Both the position numbers and the translations under genes were made by a program. Under the pieces are notes generated by a model. It saw only the letters and a program-made list of their open reading frames with translations. It ran no database searches and was not told where the DNA came from. DNA of 64,000 bases from Lepus europaeus. Its lineage: Eukaryota; Chordata; Mammalia; Lagomorpha; Leporidae. This document shows, piece after piece, positions 11,641 to 22,700 of this stretch. Numbering within the stretch: position 1 is the stretch's first letter; each line of letters starts with the position of its first letter. The stretch covers positions 19,437,218-19,501,217 of the forward strand of contig NC_084850.1 in NCBI RefSeq assembly GCF_033115175.1. The letters are read 5' to 3'.

Positions 11641-12564
11641 GGCTGTCCATTTTGTTTTGTTATTTAAATTTTATTAAAATAAAGAGAACAGACTTCATGT
11701 ATTTCAAAGGTACAAATCTTTTTTTTTATTTAATGAATATAAATTTCCAAAGTATAGCTTATGGATTACAAAGGCTTCCGCCCAAAAAACCTCCCCCCCA
11801 CCTGCAACCCTCCCCTTTCCCACTCGCTCTCCCCTTCCATTCCCATCAAGATTCATTTTCAATTCTCTTTATATACAGAAAATCAGTTTAGTATATATAA
11901 GGATTTCAACAGTTTGCCCTCACATAGCAACACAAAGTGAAAAAATACTGTTGGAGTACTAGTTATAGCATTAAATAACAGTGTACAGCACATTAATGAA
12001 AGAGATCCTGCATGATATTTTTTAAAAAAGATTGATTAATTTTCTATGTAATTTCCAATTTAACACCAAGGGTTTTTTTTGCTGTTGTTGTTGTTGTTTT
12101 TTCTTTTTTTCTTTTTTTTTAAACTTTTATTTAACGAATATAAATATCCAGTGTACAGCTTATGGATTACAATGGCTTCCCCCCCCATAACTTCCCTCCC
12201 ACCCGCAACCCTCCCCTCTCCAGCTCCCTCTCCCCTTCCATTCGCATCAAGATTCATTTTCAATTCTCTTTATATACAGAAGATCAATTTAGTATAAAGA
12301 TTTCAACAGTTTGCACCCACATAGCAACACAAAGTGAAACATACTGTTTGAGTACTAGTTATAGCATTAAATCAAAATGTACAGCACATTAAGGACAGAG
12401 ATCCCACCTGAGGAGCAAGTGCACAGTGGCTCCTGTTGTTGACCCAACAAATTGACACTCTAGTTTATGGCACCAGTAACCATCCTAGGCTGTCGTCATG
12501 AGTTGCCAAGGCTATGGAAGCCTTCCAGGTTTGCCGACTCTGATCATATTTAGACAGGGTCATA

Positions 12565-15222
12565 AAAGACAGAGTGAGGATAGTAACCAATTATCCTAAG
12601 AGTGGCATTTACCAGGTTTGAACAATTATACAGCATTAAGTGGGGAAGAGGACCATCAGTATACACAGGTTGGGAGTGGAGCCATTGGTGGTAGAGTAGA
12701 GGTTATGATTACAAAGGAATGAGGCCCAAGTGCACCAGACAGGGCCTAGAACAAAGGACAGAGTCATTATTAGAGGAGCTAAGAAAGGTGCTGTCTAAGC
12801 TACAAGTAATTTTTCTGATTGAGAGGCAAATAGAACCTGATAGAAGGGGCTTGATAATAATCTGGTGGGCTTTAGGCCTTGTAAATTCAGAGGCCCAGAC
12901 CTATGTATATCTTCACATGGAGTATATCCTAAGGGAGGTGTGAACCTCCTAGGGGAAGGCACTCTGTTGACTTTCATTACTTGGCTAGCCTGGGAGGAGA
13001 GCTGGCCAGGTAAAGGCAGGGGGCATCTCTAACAAGAAATTTACAGTTCTGCCTGCAATGTTGCTGACCCTACTTGGCCGTCCCCTCAGCTGCAGTGGTC
13101 ACTTTGGAAGTTGGGCTGAGTGAAGGGCTTTTCAGCTTAGAGCCAATAAGATCTGTGGCTCTGACCTGGGCATCCTTCAACTCCAGGGCAGGTCCATTTC
13201 CAGTGATCCAACTCTTGGCAGAGCTGCCAGGGCTCTTCACAAGCTAACTTCTGCTGAAGCCCAGGCTTACCACATTGAAAGCCACTGCAGTGCACTGGCC
13301 TGTTGGGTCTCCTTGAGGGCAGATCACTGTACAGATCAGCCATTAATAGGCCTGCCACCCATTGCTTCTGATGCCTAGCTCTCTTTTCTTCCTGGTTTGT
13401 GTTAAAGCAGACCAGAGGATGCAAGTCAAGGGAGTGCCCAAGTCCCATCTCTAATCTTCAGTGGCCTGAACTACAAGTCTATAGTCACAGGCATGTTCTG
13501 TAGTAGTTTTTCTAAGGTAGACAATGCCCATGACAAAAATTATATTCTCACTTTAAAACTTTCTTTCCCTTTGGTCTGAAAGGGAGTTTTTTTTTACTTA
13601 CTGTATACTTCGCTGATGGCAAAGTGAATCTAGCTATGAGATTATTATTTAAGTTCTTATTTTGGCTATGCTATTACAGAAAAGTGTTAGCCATCTCTTT
13701 TATAAGGTCTAAAGATTAAATTGTGCGTCCTACAGATTCCTTCCTAATAGAATTAGTTTCCTACCTTGAAGAGAATAGAGAAATGAAAGAATAAGTTGGG
13801 CTTAGAATAGAGAAATGAGGGAGCAAGTCCTAGATTGCTTGCTGACAATAGCAATATCACATGAATACTTAGCAAACCGTTTCAACCATTAGATAACAAC
13901 TTAAGAAAACATTTACCAGAAGGTCCAATGCCTTCTATAAATTTTAAGAATCATGTATTTGAAAACACCTCTTAAATATTTAACATGGTGTAGTTTGTTT
14001 AGCCAGTAAACTTAAGCACAACCATATAAAATGTTTTTAGTTTCTTTCTACCAACACGTTTAAAACAGATGATACACAGATTCAGGTCACACAAATTAAA
14101 ATGTATCTTTGATTGATTTTAGCAGCTTAAATTTATGGACAATCTTATCTATAAGCAATTTAAAATAAAACTCTTAATAAAATTTCCCCATGTGGACATA
14201 CAATATGTACACACATATAACATAGCATAATAGACCAATATAGCAATTTTAATAATAGCTTTAAAAATCTTTAACTCTTTTTGTAGATTGCCAATTGATT
14301 TGAATTGCTTTTTGTTTTTAGTAACCTCAGTTATCCATACTTTCTCTCAGTTGGTACTGTTAATACATTATTGGCTTCATCTGTTTACAGAGCCATTCCA
14401 AAGTACTGAATACAATAGAAGTGGCTGGAAAAAGTCCATAGGAACCTATAGGAGGACAGCTAAACACAGAACCAACAACGCTTTAGTTTTATGAGCAGCA
14501 AATCATATATGACTGTGGATGACAAAAGACTTTAAGTCGCCATGTTTAAAATTATAAACTCATCAGCCAACAAGAGGCACTTGCTTACTTCACAGTATTT
14601 TTGAAAGCACCTGTAGGATTTTACAAGTATTTCACCCTTTAGGCCTCTGGGGCTTTCTCATTAAGATAACTATCATGTCTAGTAACACAAGATCATTAGA
14701 CTTTTTAATTCTCAAACATTTGTATTGATAGCATTTTCCATTATAGAAACTTAAAGTCTGGTACTACATCACATCTTGACAGTCCTTCTAATATACTCCA
14801 AATAGACTGATTAGTTGGTGTCTCTATAAGATGAGAGACATAGGTCCTTCGATTTTTTCAGTTGGGCCCAAACTGGAAAAACCAAAGTCCAGGATTTACT
14901 GGAAATTTTAGAGACCAGATTGTTTGAAACTTTGATTTTTTGAATGCCTGTCAAGAATGCCAAGAAGGCTCAAAATCCAAAATATCTGGTTGAAATAAGA
15001 TTTCTTAAAATCATGACATAACATAGACCAAATTTGATCATTGTTACAAGGTGATTATTCAAATCTTTGAAAATAAGCACATATTTAAATAACGCATATC
15101 TCTTAATAAAAATTCAGCTGTTTTTTGAACAATTAGAATTTAACAGACATCAAGAGAACATAATAGATTACTTTAACACATTGCTTTAACAGAGCATCAG
15201 AGTTTAATTCTATGTCAAAGAG
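12565..15222 (-). other. ERV-like (possibly MaLR-type) internal segment replacing ORF2
   Basis: No similarity to any part of the full-length L1 in this window. On the minus strand it contains a degenerate gag-like zinc-knuckle stretch (13448-13137), followed by a possible protease-like remnant (about 13080-12800). The part at 14632-15222 recurs at 1-935. No LTR pair was recognised. Assignment to ERV rests on the knuckle pattern and general resemblance, so it is tentative. No intact frame is present. Confidence 0.5.
13137..13448 (-). pseudogene. Degenerate retroviral gag nucleocapsid-like remnant
   Basis: A 103-codon open stretch has QCGKPG followed by a cysteine at 6-residue spacing, then a CQELDHWKWTCP segment. 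This looks like two tandem nucleocapsid zinc knuckles of an ancient ERV with several cysteine/histidine positions lost (the first Cys of knuckle one is displaced, the second Cys of knuckle two is Leu). It lacks matrix and capsid regions and is not functional. It could be a chance resemblance, but the spacing and order favour gag. Confidence 0.5.
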
Positions 15223-15277
15223 AAATTGAGCTTCCTGTGATCTTTTGCTGTGAGGTTTCCTTCCTTTACCTTCTTTC

Positions 15278-16301
15278 CTATTGGTGACCATGTTTCTGTG
15301 TTTCTGTGTGTAACACATCTTTAAGCATCTTTTGCAGGGCAGGATGAGTGGCAACAAATTCTTTCAGTTTCTGTTTGCTATGAAAAGTCTTAATTTCACC
15401 TTCATTCACAAATGAGAGCTTTGCAGGATATAGTATTCTGGGCTGGCAGTTTTTCTCTCTTAGTACCTGGGCTATGTCTCGCCATTCCCTTCTAGCTTGT
15501 AGGGTTTCTGATGAGAAGTCAGCTGTGAGTCTAATTGGAGATCCTCTAAGAGTAATCTGACGTTTCTCTCTTGCACCTTTTAGGATCTTTTCTTTATGTT
15601 TCACTGTGGTGAGTTTGATTACAACATGTTGTGGTGAGGATCTCTTTTGGTCATGTTTATTAGGGGTTCTATAAGCTTCCTGTACTAAGATGCCTCTGTC
15701 CTTCTCCAAACCTGGGAAATTTTCTGCTAGTATCTCACTGAAAATGCCTTCTAATCCTTTCTTCCTCTCCATGCCTTCAGGAACTCCTAGAACCCGAATG
15801 TTGGGTTTTTTAAGAGTATCCTGTAGATTCCCGACAATATTTTTTAGATTTCTAATTTCTTCTTCTTTTCTTTGGTTTGCCTGTTTCCTTTCCTGTTCTC
15901 TGTCTTCTAAGTCTGATATTCTCTCTTCTGCTTCACCTATTCTGTTTTTAAGGCTCTCTAATGTTTTTGTCATTTGATCTATTGAGTTCCTCATTTCATT
16001 ATGATTTCTCATCACTATCACAGTTTCTTGTTCTACTAGTTGTTTCAATTCATTTTGATTCCTCCTTAATATTTCATTTTCATGAGAGAGATTTTCTATC
16101 TTGTCCATTAAGGATTTCTGTAGTTCAAGAATTTGTTTTTGAGAGCTTCTAATGATCTTACCAATTTTTGAGATCTGCTTCTTGCATTTCTTCAATCTCA
16201 TCATCTTCATAATCTTGAATTGGGGTGTCTTTTTCATTTGGGGGCGCCATAGTGTCTTCCTTGTTCTTGTTAGCTTGGTTTTTGTGTTTGTTGTTTGGCA
16301 T
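15278..16301 (-). pseudogene. L1 ORF1 relic, composite copy B
   Basis: ATG is at 16301. Most of the ORF (about 16150 to 15278) is open and closely resembles the ORF1p of the full-length L1: long coiled coil, conserved RNA-binding middle, and C-terminal domain ending HTETQKHGHQ-stop. Two single-base deletions near 16150 and 16168 (relative to copy A) shift the N-terminal frame, so the first about 50 residues are out of register. Apart from these it is the better preserved of the two ORF1 relics. Function before decay would be L1 RNA-binding chaperone. Confidence 0.85.
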
Positions 16302-17217
16302 GTTGGAGATATTTGGTTTCTTCACTTGGTGTTTTTTCTTGTTACACTATGGCTCTATATTAAGTGGACTGTCTGCTTTCAGTGGTGCCTTAGAGGCTTG
16401 AGATGAGTGTGGACTGAGAGCTGTGTTTGGTTCCTCAGGGTTGAGGGTGTGTCAAAGATGACACTCCCAGGTTAGGTGTGGTAAATCTCTCTTTTTTTGA
16501 TTCAAAAGGGAAGTAATTCCGCACAGCTGAACGTAATTGGAGGTAGTTAGCAGGCAAATGATATACCCACAGGAGCCAGAGATCGGAAGCTCTTTCCCAA
16601 GGACCACACAGGGAACTCTGCTGCCCTCAGTGTGGGCTCCAATTCTCCTGCAGTCTCCCACTGGGTTGCCAAGTTAGATCCTAATCTCATATTATTTCAC
16701 CCCTCCCCCCAGAGTCAGGTTTTTCTGCTAGGCTCAGGGCCGGTGCAGACCTGAGGTCGCCCTGCTTATGACGTATGTCCAAAATGGCGCCTGCTCTGTC
16801 TTGCTCACCTTTGAGAGATGAGCAGAGAGAGAGAAACTTGTGTCCGTATCGGTCACTTTTTTAATTTTTTTCCTATCTCTCTTCTAGTTAGCCTGGTGAA
16901 TTTTCCCCCACGGAGTTTCAAGCCTCGTTCCCTCTAGCCTCCTCTTTCCGCTTGCCCGCTGGTGTCTCGGGCTATTGAGGTTCGGCTCACCTCGCGTTCC
17001 AGCGCTGGTGTGTTGAGTCTGCCGCTGGTGTCCCGAACTTGGGCTCCCACGCTCTCCACGCAGGTACACTGTGAATCACTAGTTCTGGAAGAGTTTCCTC
17101 TGCTGTTTCATCCCCTACTCTTCCTTGACCCTGCAGTATCTCCACTTATATTAAACTGTCTCTCCCCCGGACTAATAGTGTGCTATCTTCCTATTCCGCC
17201 ATCTTGCCGCTCTCAGC
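16302..17217 (-). promoter_or_regulatory. L1-type 5'UTR/promoter of composite copy B
   Basis: Homologous to the full-length L1 5'UTR. The YY1 core CAAGATGGCGG is intact (reverse complement at about 17197-17207) just inside the 5' end. A CRE-like TGACGTAT lies near 16768. Confidence 0.65.
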
Positions 17218-17692
17218 CTGTTGTTTTTTTTTTTCATTTTCAATTATTTTTATATACAGAAGATCGATTCACTATATACTAAGTAAAGATTTCATCAGTT
17301 TGCACCCACACATAACCACAAAGTGTAAAAATACTGTTTCAGTACTAGCTATATCATTACTTCACCTTGGGCAACGCATTAAGGACAGATCTCACATGGG
17401 ACGTAAGTACACAGTGACTCTTGATGTTGATTTAACAATTTAACACTCTTGTTTATGGCGTCAGTAATCTCCCTAGGTTCTAGCCATGATTTTCCGAGGC
17501 TATGGAAGCCTTTAGGGTTCGCCGACTTCGATTCATAGGTACAATTCTAGGAAGATAATAATACTTCCCTCCCTTCCTTTTTCCCTCTCTCAATTCCCCT
17601 CCTTCCAACATTTCTTTTTTTTTGAATTTTTGCAAAACAAAATTTCAGTCACTTGTATAATCACAGTTTTAATGCACCATGAACCATAATAT

Positions 17693-17971
17693 TCAGCAAG
17701 TAAAAAGTAGAAAACCACATTCCGATGAGGAGGTTCCGGGCAAGATGGCGGAATAGGCAGAAGCACACTTAGTCCGGGGGGAGAGAAAGTTTAATATAAG
17801 TGGAGATACTGCAGGGTCAAGGAAGAGTAGGGGATGAAACAGCAGAGGAAACTCTTCCGGAACTAGTGATTCACAGTGGACCTGCGTGGAGAGCGTGGGA
17901 GCCCAAGTTCGGGACACCAGCGGCAGATTCAACGCACCAGCGCTGGAACGCGAGGTGAGCCGAACCTCCAT
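17693..17971 (-). other. Antisense ORF0-like frame in L1 5'UTR reading into flanking DNA
   Basis: A 92-codon frame starts at ATG 17971 inside the L1 5'UTR, antisense to the element. It crosses the L1 5' end (17724) and stops at 17693 in flanking sequence. The start context is strong (purine at -3, G at +4). The equivalent frame is open in both composite copies (plus strand, 2675-2950 and 16962-17282), but those have ATT where this copy has ATG. Primate L1 ORF0 has the same topology. Coding is not shown. Confidence 0.4.
17709..17723 (+). repeat. Target-site duplication, left copy (full-length L1)
   Basis: AGAAAACCACATTCC, identical to 24873-24887. Confidence 0.95.
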
Positions 17972-18648
17972 AGCCCGAGATACCGGCGCGCAAGCGGAAA
18001 GAGGAGGCTAGAGGGAATGAGGCTTGAAACTCCGTAGGGAAAAGTTCACCAGGCTAACTAGAAGAGAGAGAAAAAAAAAATAAAAAAAGTGACTGATACG
18101 GACACAAGTTTCTCTCTCTCCGCTCACCTCTCAAAGGCGAGCAAGACAGAGCAGGCGCCATTTTGGACATACGTCATAAGCTGGGCGACCTCAGGTCTGC
18201 ACCGGCCCTGAGCCTAGCAGAAAAACCTGACTCTGGGGGGAGGGGTGAAATAACAGGAGATTAGCATCTAACTTGGCAACCCAGTGGGAGATTGCAGGAG
18301 AATTGGAGCCCACACTGAGGGCAGCACAGATTCCCTGTGTGGTCCTTGGGAAAGAGCTTCCGATCTCTGGCTCCTGTGGGTATATCATTTGCCTGCTAAC
18401 TACCTCCAATTACGTTCAGCTGTGCGGAACTACTTCCCTTTTAAATCAAAAAAAGAAAGAGAGATTTACCACACCTAACCTGGGAGTGTCATCTTTGACA
18501 CACCCTCAACCCTGAGGAACCAAACACAGCTCTCAGTCCACACTCATCTCAAGCCTCTAAGGCACCACTGAAAGCAGACAGTCCACTTAATATAGAGCCA
18601 TAGTGTAACAAGAAAAAACACCAAGTGAAGAAACCAAATATCTCCAAC
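17724..18648 (+). promoter_or_regulatory. L1 5'UTR with internal promoter
   Basis: The YY1 consensus CAAGATGGCGG lies at 17741-17751, 17 bases from the 5' end, matching the YY1 position in human L1 (which positions transcription start). A CRE-like TACGTCAT is at 18170-18177, conserved in both composite copies. The UTR has one unit, with no tandem monomers. Confidence 0.75.
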
Positions 18649-19686
18649 ATGCCAAACAACAAACGCAAAAACCAAGCTAACAAGAATAAGGAAGACACTA
18701 TGACACCCCCAAATGAAAAAGACACCCCAATTCAAGATTATGAAGATGAGGAGATTGAAGAAATGCAAGAAGCAGATCTCAAAAAATTGCTAAGAACATT
18801 AAGAAGTTCTCAAAAACAAATTCTTGAACTACAGAAATCCTTCATGGACAAGATAGAAAATCTCTCTCGTGAAAATGAAATATTAAGGAGGAATCAAAAT
18901 GAATTGAAACAACTAGTGGAACAAGAAATGGTGATAGTGATGAGAAATCATAATGAAATGAAGAATTCAATAGATCAAATGACAAACACATTAGAGAGTC
19001 TTAAAAACAGAATGGACGAAGCAGAAGAGAGAATATCAGACTTAGAAGACAGAGAACAGGAAAGGAAACAATCAAATCAAAGAAAAGAAGAAGAAATCAG
19101 AAATCTAAAAAATACTGTCAGGAATCTACAGGATACTCTTAAAAAACCCAACATTCTGGTGCTAGGAGTACCTGAAGGCATGGAGAGAGAGAAAGGATTA
19201 GAAGGCATTTTCAGTGAGATACTAGCAGAAAATTTCCCAGGTTTGGAGAAAGACAGAGACATCCTAATACAGGAAGCTCATAGAACCCCTAATAAACATG
19301 ACCAAAAGAGATCCTCACCACGACACGTCGTAATCAAACTCACCACAGTGAAACACAAAGAAAAGATCCTAAAATGTGCAAGAGAGAAACGCCAGATTAC
19401 TCTCAGAGGATCTCCAATTAGACTCACAGCTGACTTCTCTTCAGAAACCCTGCAAGCTAGGAGAGAATGGCGAGACATAGCCCAGGTGCTAAGAGAGAAA
19501 AACTGCCAGCCCAGAATATTATATCCTGCAAAGCTCTCATTTATGAATGAAGGTGAAATAAAGACCTTTCAAAGCAAACAGAAACTGAAAGAATTTGTCG
19601 CCACTCGTCCAGCCCTGCAAAAGATGCTTAAAGATGTGTTACATACAGAAACACAGAAACACGGTCACCAATATGAAAGAAGGTAA
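18649..19686 (+). CDS. L1 ORF1p, RNA-binding chaperone (intact)
   Basis: 345 residues from ATG 18649; the frame is open eight codons upstream but only with a GTG. It binds L1 RNA in cis as a trimer and is required for retrotransposition (family knowledge). Seen in sequence: a basic, Asn/Lys-rich N-terminus, an acidic patch (DEEIEEMQEADLKKL), and a long coiled coil about residues 45-165 rich in heptad Leu, Glu and Lys. An RRM-like region starts near the conserved VLGVPEG (about 175-182), and a C-terminal domain contains the conserved REWRDIAQVLREKNCQPRIL segment. Length is close to human ORF1p (338). There is no frameshift or stop. It is followed by a 68-bp spacer before ORF2, as in other L1s. 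Confidence 0.95.
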   Translation: MPNNKRKNQANKNKEDTMTPPNEKDTPIQDYEDEEIEEMQEADLKKLLRTLRSSQKQILELQKSFMDKIENLSRENEILRRNQNELKQLVEQEMVIVMRNHNEMKNSIDQMTNTLESLKNRMDEAEERISDLEDREQERKQSNQRKEEEIRNLKNTVRNLQDTLKKPNILVLGVPEGMEREKGLEGIFSEILAENFPGLEKDRDILIQEAHRTPNKHDQKRSSPRHVVIKLTTVKHKEKILKCAREKRQITLRGSPIRLTADFSSETLQARREWRDIAQVLREKNCQPRILYPAKLSFMNEGEIKTFQSKQKLKEFVATRPALQKMLKDVLHTETQKHGHQYERR

Positions 19687-19754
19687 AGGTAGGAAACCTC
19701 ACACCAAAAGATCACAGGAATCTCAATCCATATATTAGAAAGTATCTTTGGCTA

Positions 19755-22700
19755 ATGGCAGGGCAAAGTTACTCCTTCTCAATAGTCACATTGAATGTTA
19801 ATGGCTTGAACTGTCCAGTTAAAAGACACCGATTGGCTGATTGGATTAAGGAACAAAACCCATCCTTTTGCTGATTACAAGAAACCCATCTATCCAACAA
19901 TGATCCATACAGGCTGAGAGTGAAAGGCTGGAAAAAGATATACCACGCCAACAGAAATGAAAAGAGAGCGGGCGTAGCCATCTTAATATCGGACAACATA
20001 AACTTTACCACAAAAACTGTTAGGAGAGACAAAGAGGGGCACTATTTAATGATTAAGGGATCCATTCAACAGGAAGATATAACGATTATCAACGTATATG
20101 CACCTAATTACAGGGCACCAGCTTATTTAAAAGACTTGTTAAGGGACTTAAAGGGAGACTTAGACCCCAATACAATAGTACTGGGGGACTTCAATACTCC
20201 ACTCTCAGAGATAGACAGATCAACAGGACAGAAGATCAACAAGGAGACAGCAGATTTAAATGACACTATAGCCCAAATGGATCTAACAGATATCTACAGA
20301 ACATTTCATCCTACATCTAAGGACTTTACATTCTTCTCAGCAGTACATGGAACCCTCTCTAGGATTGACCACATACTAGGCCATAAAGCAAGTCTCAGCA
20401 AATTCAAAAGAATTAGAATCATACCATGCAGCTTCTCAGACCACAAAGGAATGAAATTGGAAATTGGCAACTCAGGAATCCCTAGAGCACGTGCAAACAC
20501 ATGGAGATTGAACAACATGCTCCTGAATGAACAATGGGTCATAGAAGAAATTAAAAGAGAAATCAAAAATTTTCTGGAAGTAAATGAGGATAACAGCACA
20601 ACATACCAAAACCTATGGGATACAACAAAAGCAGTGTTAAGAGGAAAGTTTATATCAATAGGTGCCTACATCAAGAAATTGGAGAGGCACCAAATAGATG
20701 AGCTTTCAAGTCATCTCAAGGATCTAGAAAATCTGCAGCAAACCAAACCCAAACCCAGTAGGAGAAGAGAAATAATTAAAATCAGAGAAGAAATCAACAG
20801 TATTGAATCCAAAAAAACATTACAAAAAATCAGCCAAAGAAGGAGCTGGTTTTTTGAAAAAATAAACAAAATTGACACCCCATTGGCCCAACTAACTAAA
20901 AAAAGAAGAGAAAAGACCCAAATCAATAGGATCAGAGATGAAATGGGAAACGTAACAACAGACGCCACAGAAATAAAAAGAATCATCAGAAATTACTACA
21001 AGGACTTGTATGCCAGCAAACAGGGAAATCTATCAGAAATGGACAGATTCTTGGACACATACAACCTCCCTAAATTGAGCCAGGAAGACATAGAAAACCT
21101 AAACAGACCAAGAACTGACACAGAAATTGAAACAGTAATAAAGGCCCTCCCAACAAAGAAAAGCCCAGGGCCAGATGGATTCACTGCTGAGTTCTACCAG
21201 ACATTTAGAGAAGAACTAACTCCAATTCTTCTCAAACTATTCAGAGCAATCGAAAAAGAGGGAATCCTCCCAAATTCTTTCTATGAAGCCACCATCACCT
21301 TAATTCCTAAGCCAGAAAGAGATGCAACATTGAAAGAGAATTACAGACCAATATCCCTGATGAACATAGATGCAAAAATCCTCAATAAAATTCTGGCCAA
21401 TAGATTGCAACAACACATCAGAAAGATCATCCACCCAGACCAAGTGGGATTCATCCCCGGTATGCAGGGATGGTTCAACATTCGCAAAACAATCAACGTA
21501 ATACACTACATTAACAGACTGCAGAAGAAAAACCATATGATTCTCTCAATAGACGCAGAGAAAGCATTTGATAAAATACAACACCCTTTCATGATGAAAA
21601 CTCTAAGCAAACTGGGTATGGAAGGAACATTCCTTAATACAATCAAAGCAATATATGAAAAACCCATGGCCAACATCCTATTGAATGGGGAAAAGTTGGA
21701 AGCATTTCCACTGAAATCTGGTACCAGACAGGGATGCCCTCTCTCACCACTGCTATTCGATATAGTTCTGGAAGTTTTGGCCAGAGCTATTAGGCAAGAA
21801 AAAGAAATTAAAGGGATACAAATTGGGAAGGACGAACTCAAACTATCCCTCTTTGCAGATGATATGATTCTTTATTTAGGGGACCCAAAGAACTCTACTA
21901 AGAGACTGCTGGAACTCATCGAAGAGTTTGGCAAAGTAGCAGGATATAAAATCAATGCACAAAAATCAACAGCCTTTGTATACACAGGCAATGCCACGGC
22001 TGAGGAAGAACTTCTAAAATCAATCCCATTCACAATAGCTTCAAAAACAATCAAATACCTTGGAATAAACTTAACCAAAGACGTTAAAGATCTCTACGAT
22101 GAAAACTACAAAACCTTACAGAAAGAAATAGAAGAGGATACCAAAAAATGGAGAAATCTTCCATGCTCATGGATTGGAAGAATCAATATCATCAAAATGT
22201 CTATTCTCCCAAAAGCAATTTATACATTCAATGCAATACCCATCAAGATCCCGAAGACCTTCTTCTCAGATCTGGAAAAAATGATGCTGAAATTCATATG
22301 GAGACACAGAAGACCTCGAATAGCCAAAGCAATCCTGTACAACAAAAACAAAGCAGGAGGCATCACAATACCTGATTTTAGGACATACTACAGGGCAGTT
22401 GTTATCAAAACAGCATGGTACTGGTACAGAAACAGATGGATAGACCAATGGAACAGAATAGAAACACCAGAAATCAATCCAAACATCTACAGCCAACTTA
22501 TATTTGACCAAAGATCCAAATCTAATCCCTGGAATAAGGACAGTCTATTCAATAAATGGTGCTGGGAAAATTGGATTTCCACGTGCAGAAGCTTGAAGCA
22601 AGACCCATACCTATCACCTTACACAAAAATTCACTCAACATGGATTAAAGACTTAAATCTACGACCCGAAACCATCAAATTATTAGAGAGCATTGGAGAA

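Larger units (their letters stand above)
12090..17217 (-). mobile_element. Composite L1-ERV 'half-L1' element, copy B (complete)
   Basis: On the minus strand: L1 5'UTR (17217-16302), ORF1 (16301-15278), inter-ORF spacer to about 15222, about 2.66 kb of non-L1 endogenous-retrovirus-like DNA (15222-12565), then an L1 3'UTR end (12564-12121) and an A-rich tail (T-run 12097-12120). It interrupts an older L1 3'UTR, so both ends are defined by the host sequence. The only candidate target-site duplication is CTGTTGTT (12082-12089 and 17218-17225), weak because it is low-complexity. ORF2 is entirely replaced. Two copies in the window share this architecture, so it is probably a propagating non-autonomous family dependent on L1 ORF2p in trans (inference). 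Confidence 0.8.
11716..17536 (-). mobile_element. L1 3'UTR fragment (minus), split by composite copy B
   Basis: Surviving segments are 11716-12081 (poly(T), polypyrimidine tail, 3'UTR) and 17226-17536 (upstream 3'UTR). The joined order matches the uninterrupted minus L1 3'UTR at 46598-47260. The flanking 8-bp repeat AGGTACAA (11708-11715 and 17537-17544) is the probable target-site duplication. Confidence 0.8.

Noticed and set aside
1..17217. A 14-kb segmental tandem duplication explaining the repeated ORF1/ERV block
   Set aside because: Homology stops exactly at the L1 5' end in both copies and the outer flanks are unrelated, so two insertions are simpler. It is not fully excluded because copy A runs off the window.
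17724..17971. Calling the antisense 5'UTR frame a gene
   Set aside because: Only one of three copies has an ATG, and no expression evidence is available, so it is listed as an ORF0-like frame only.
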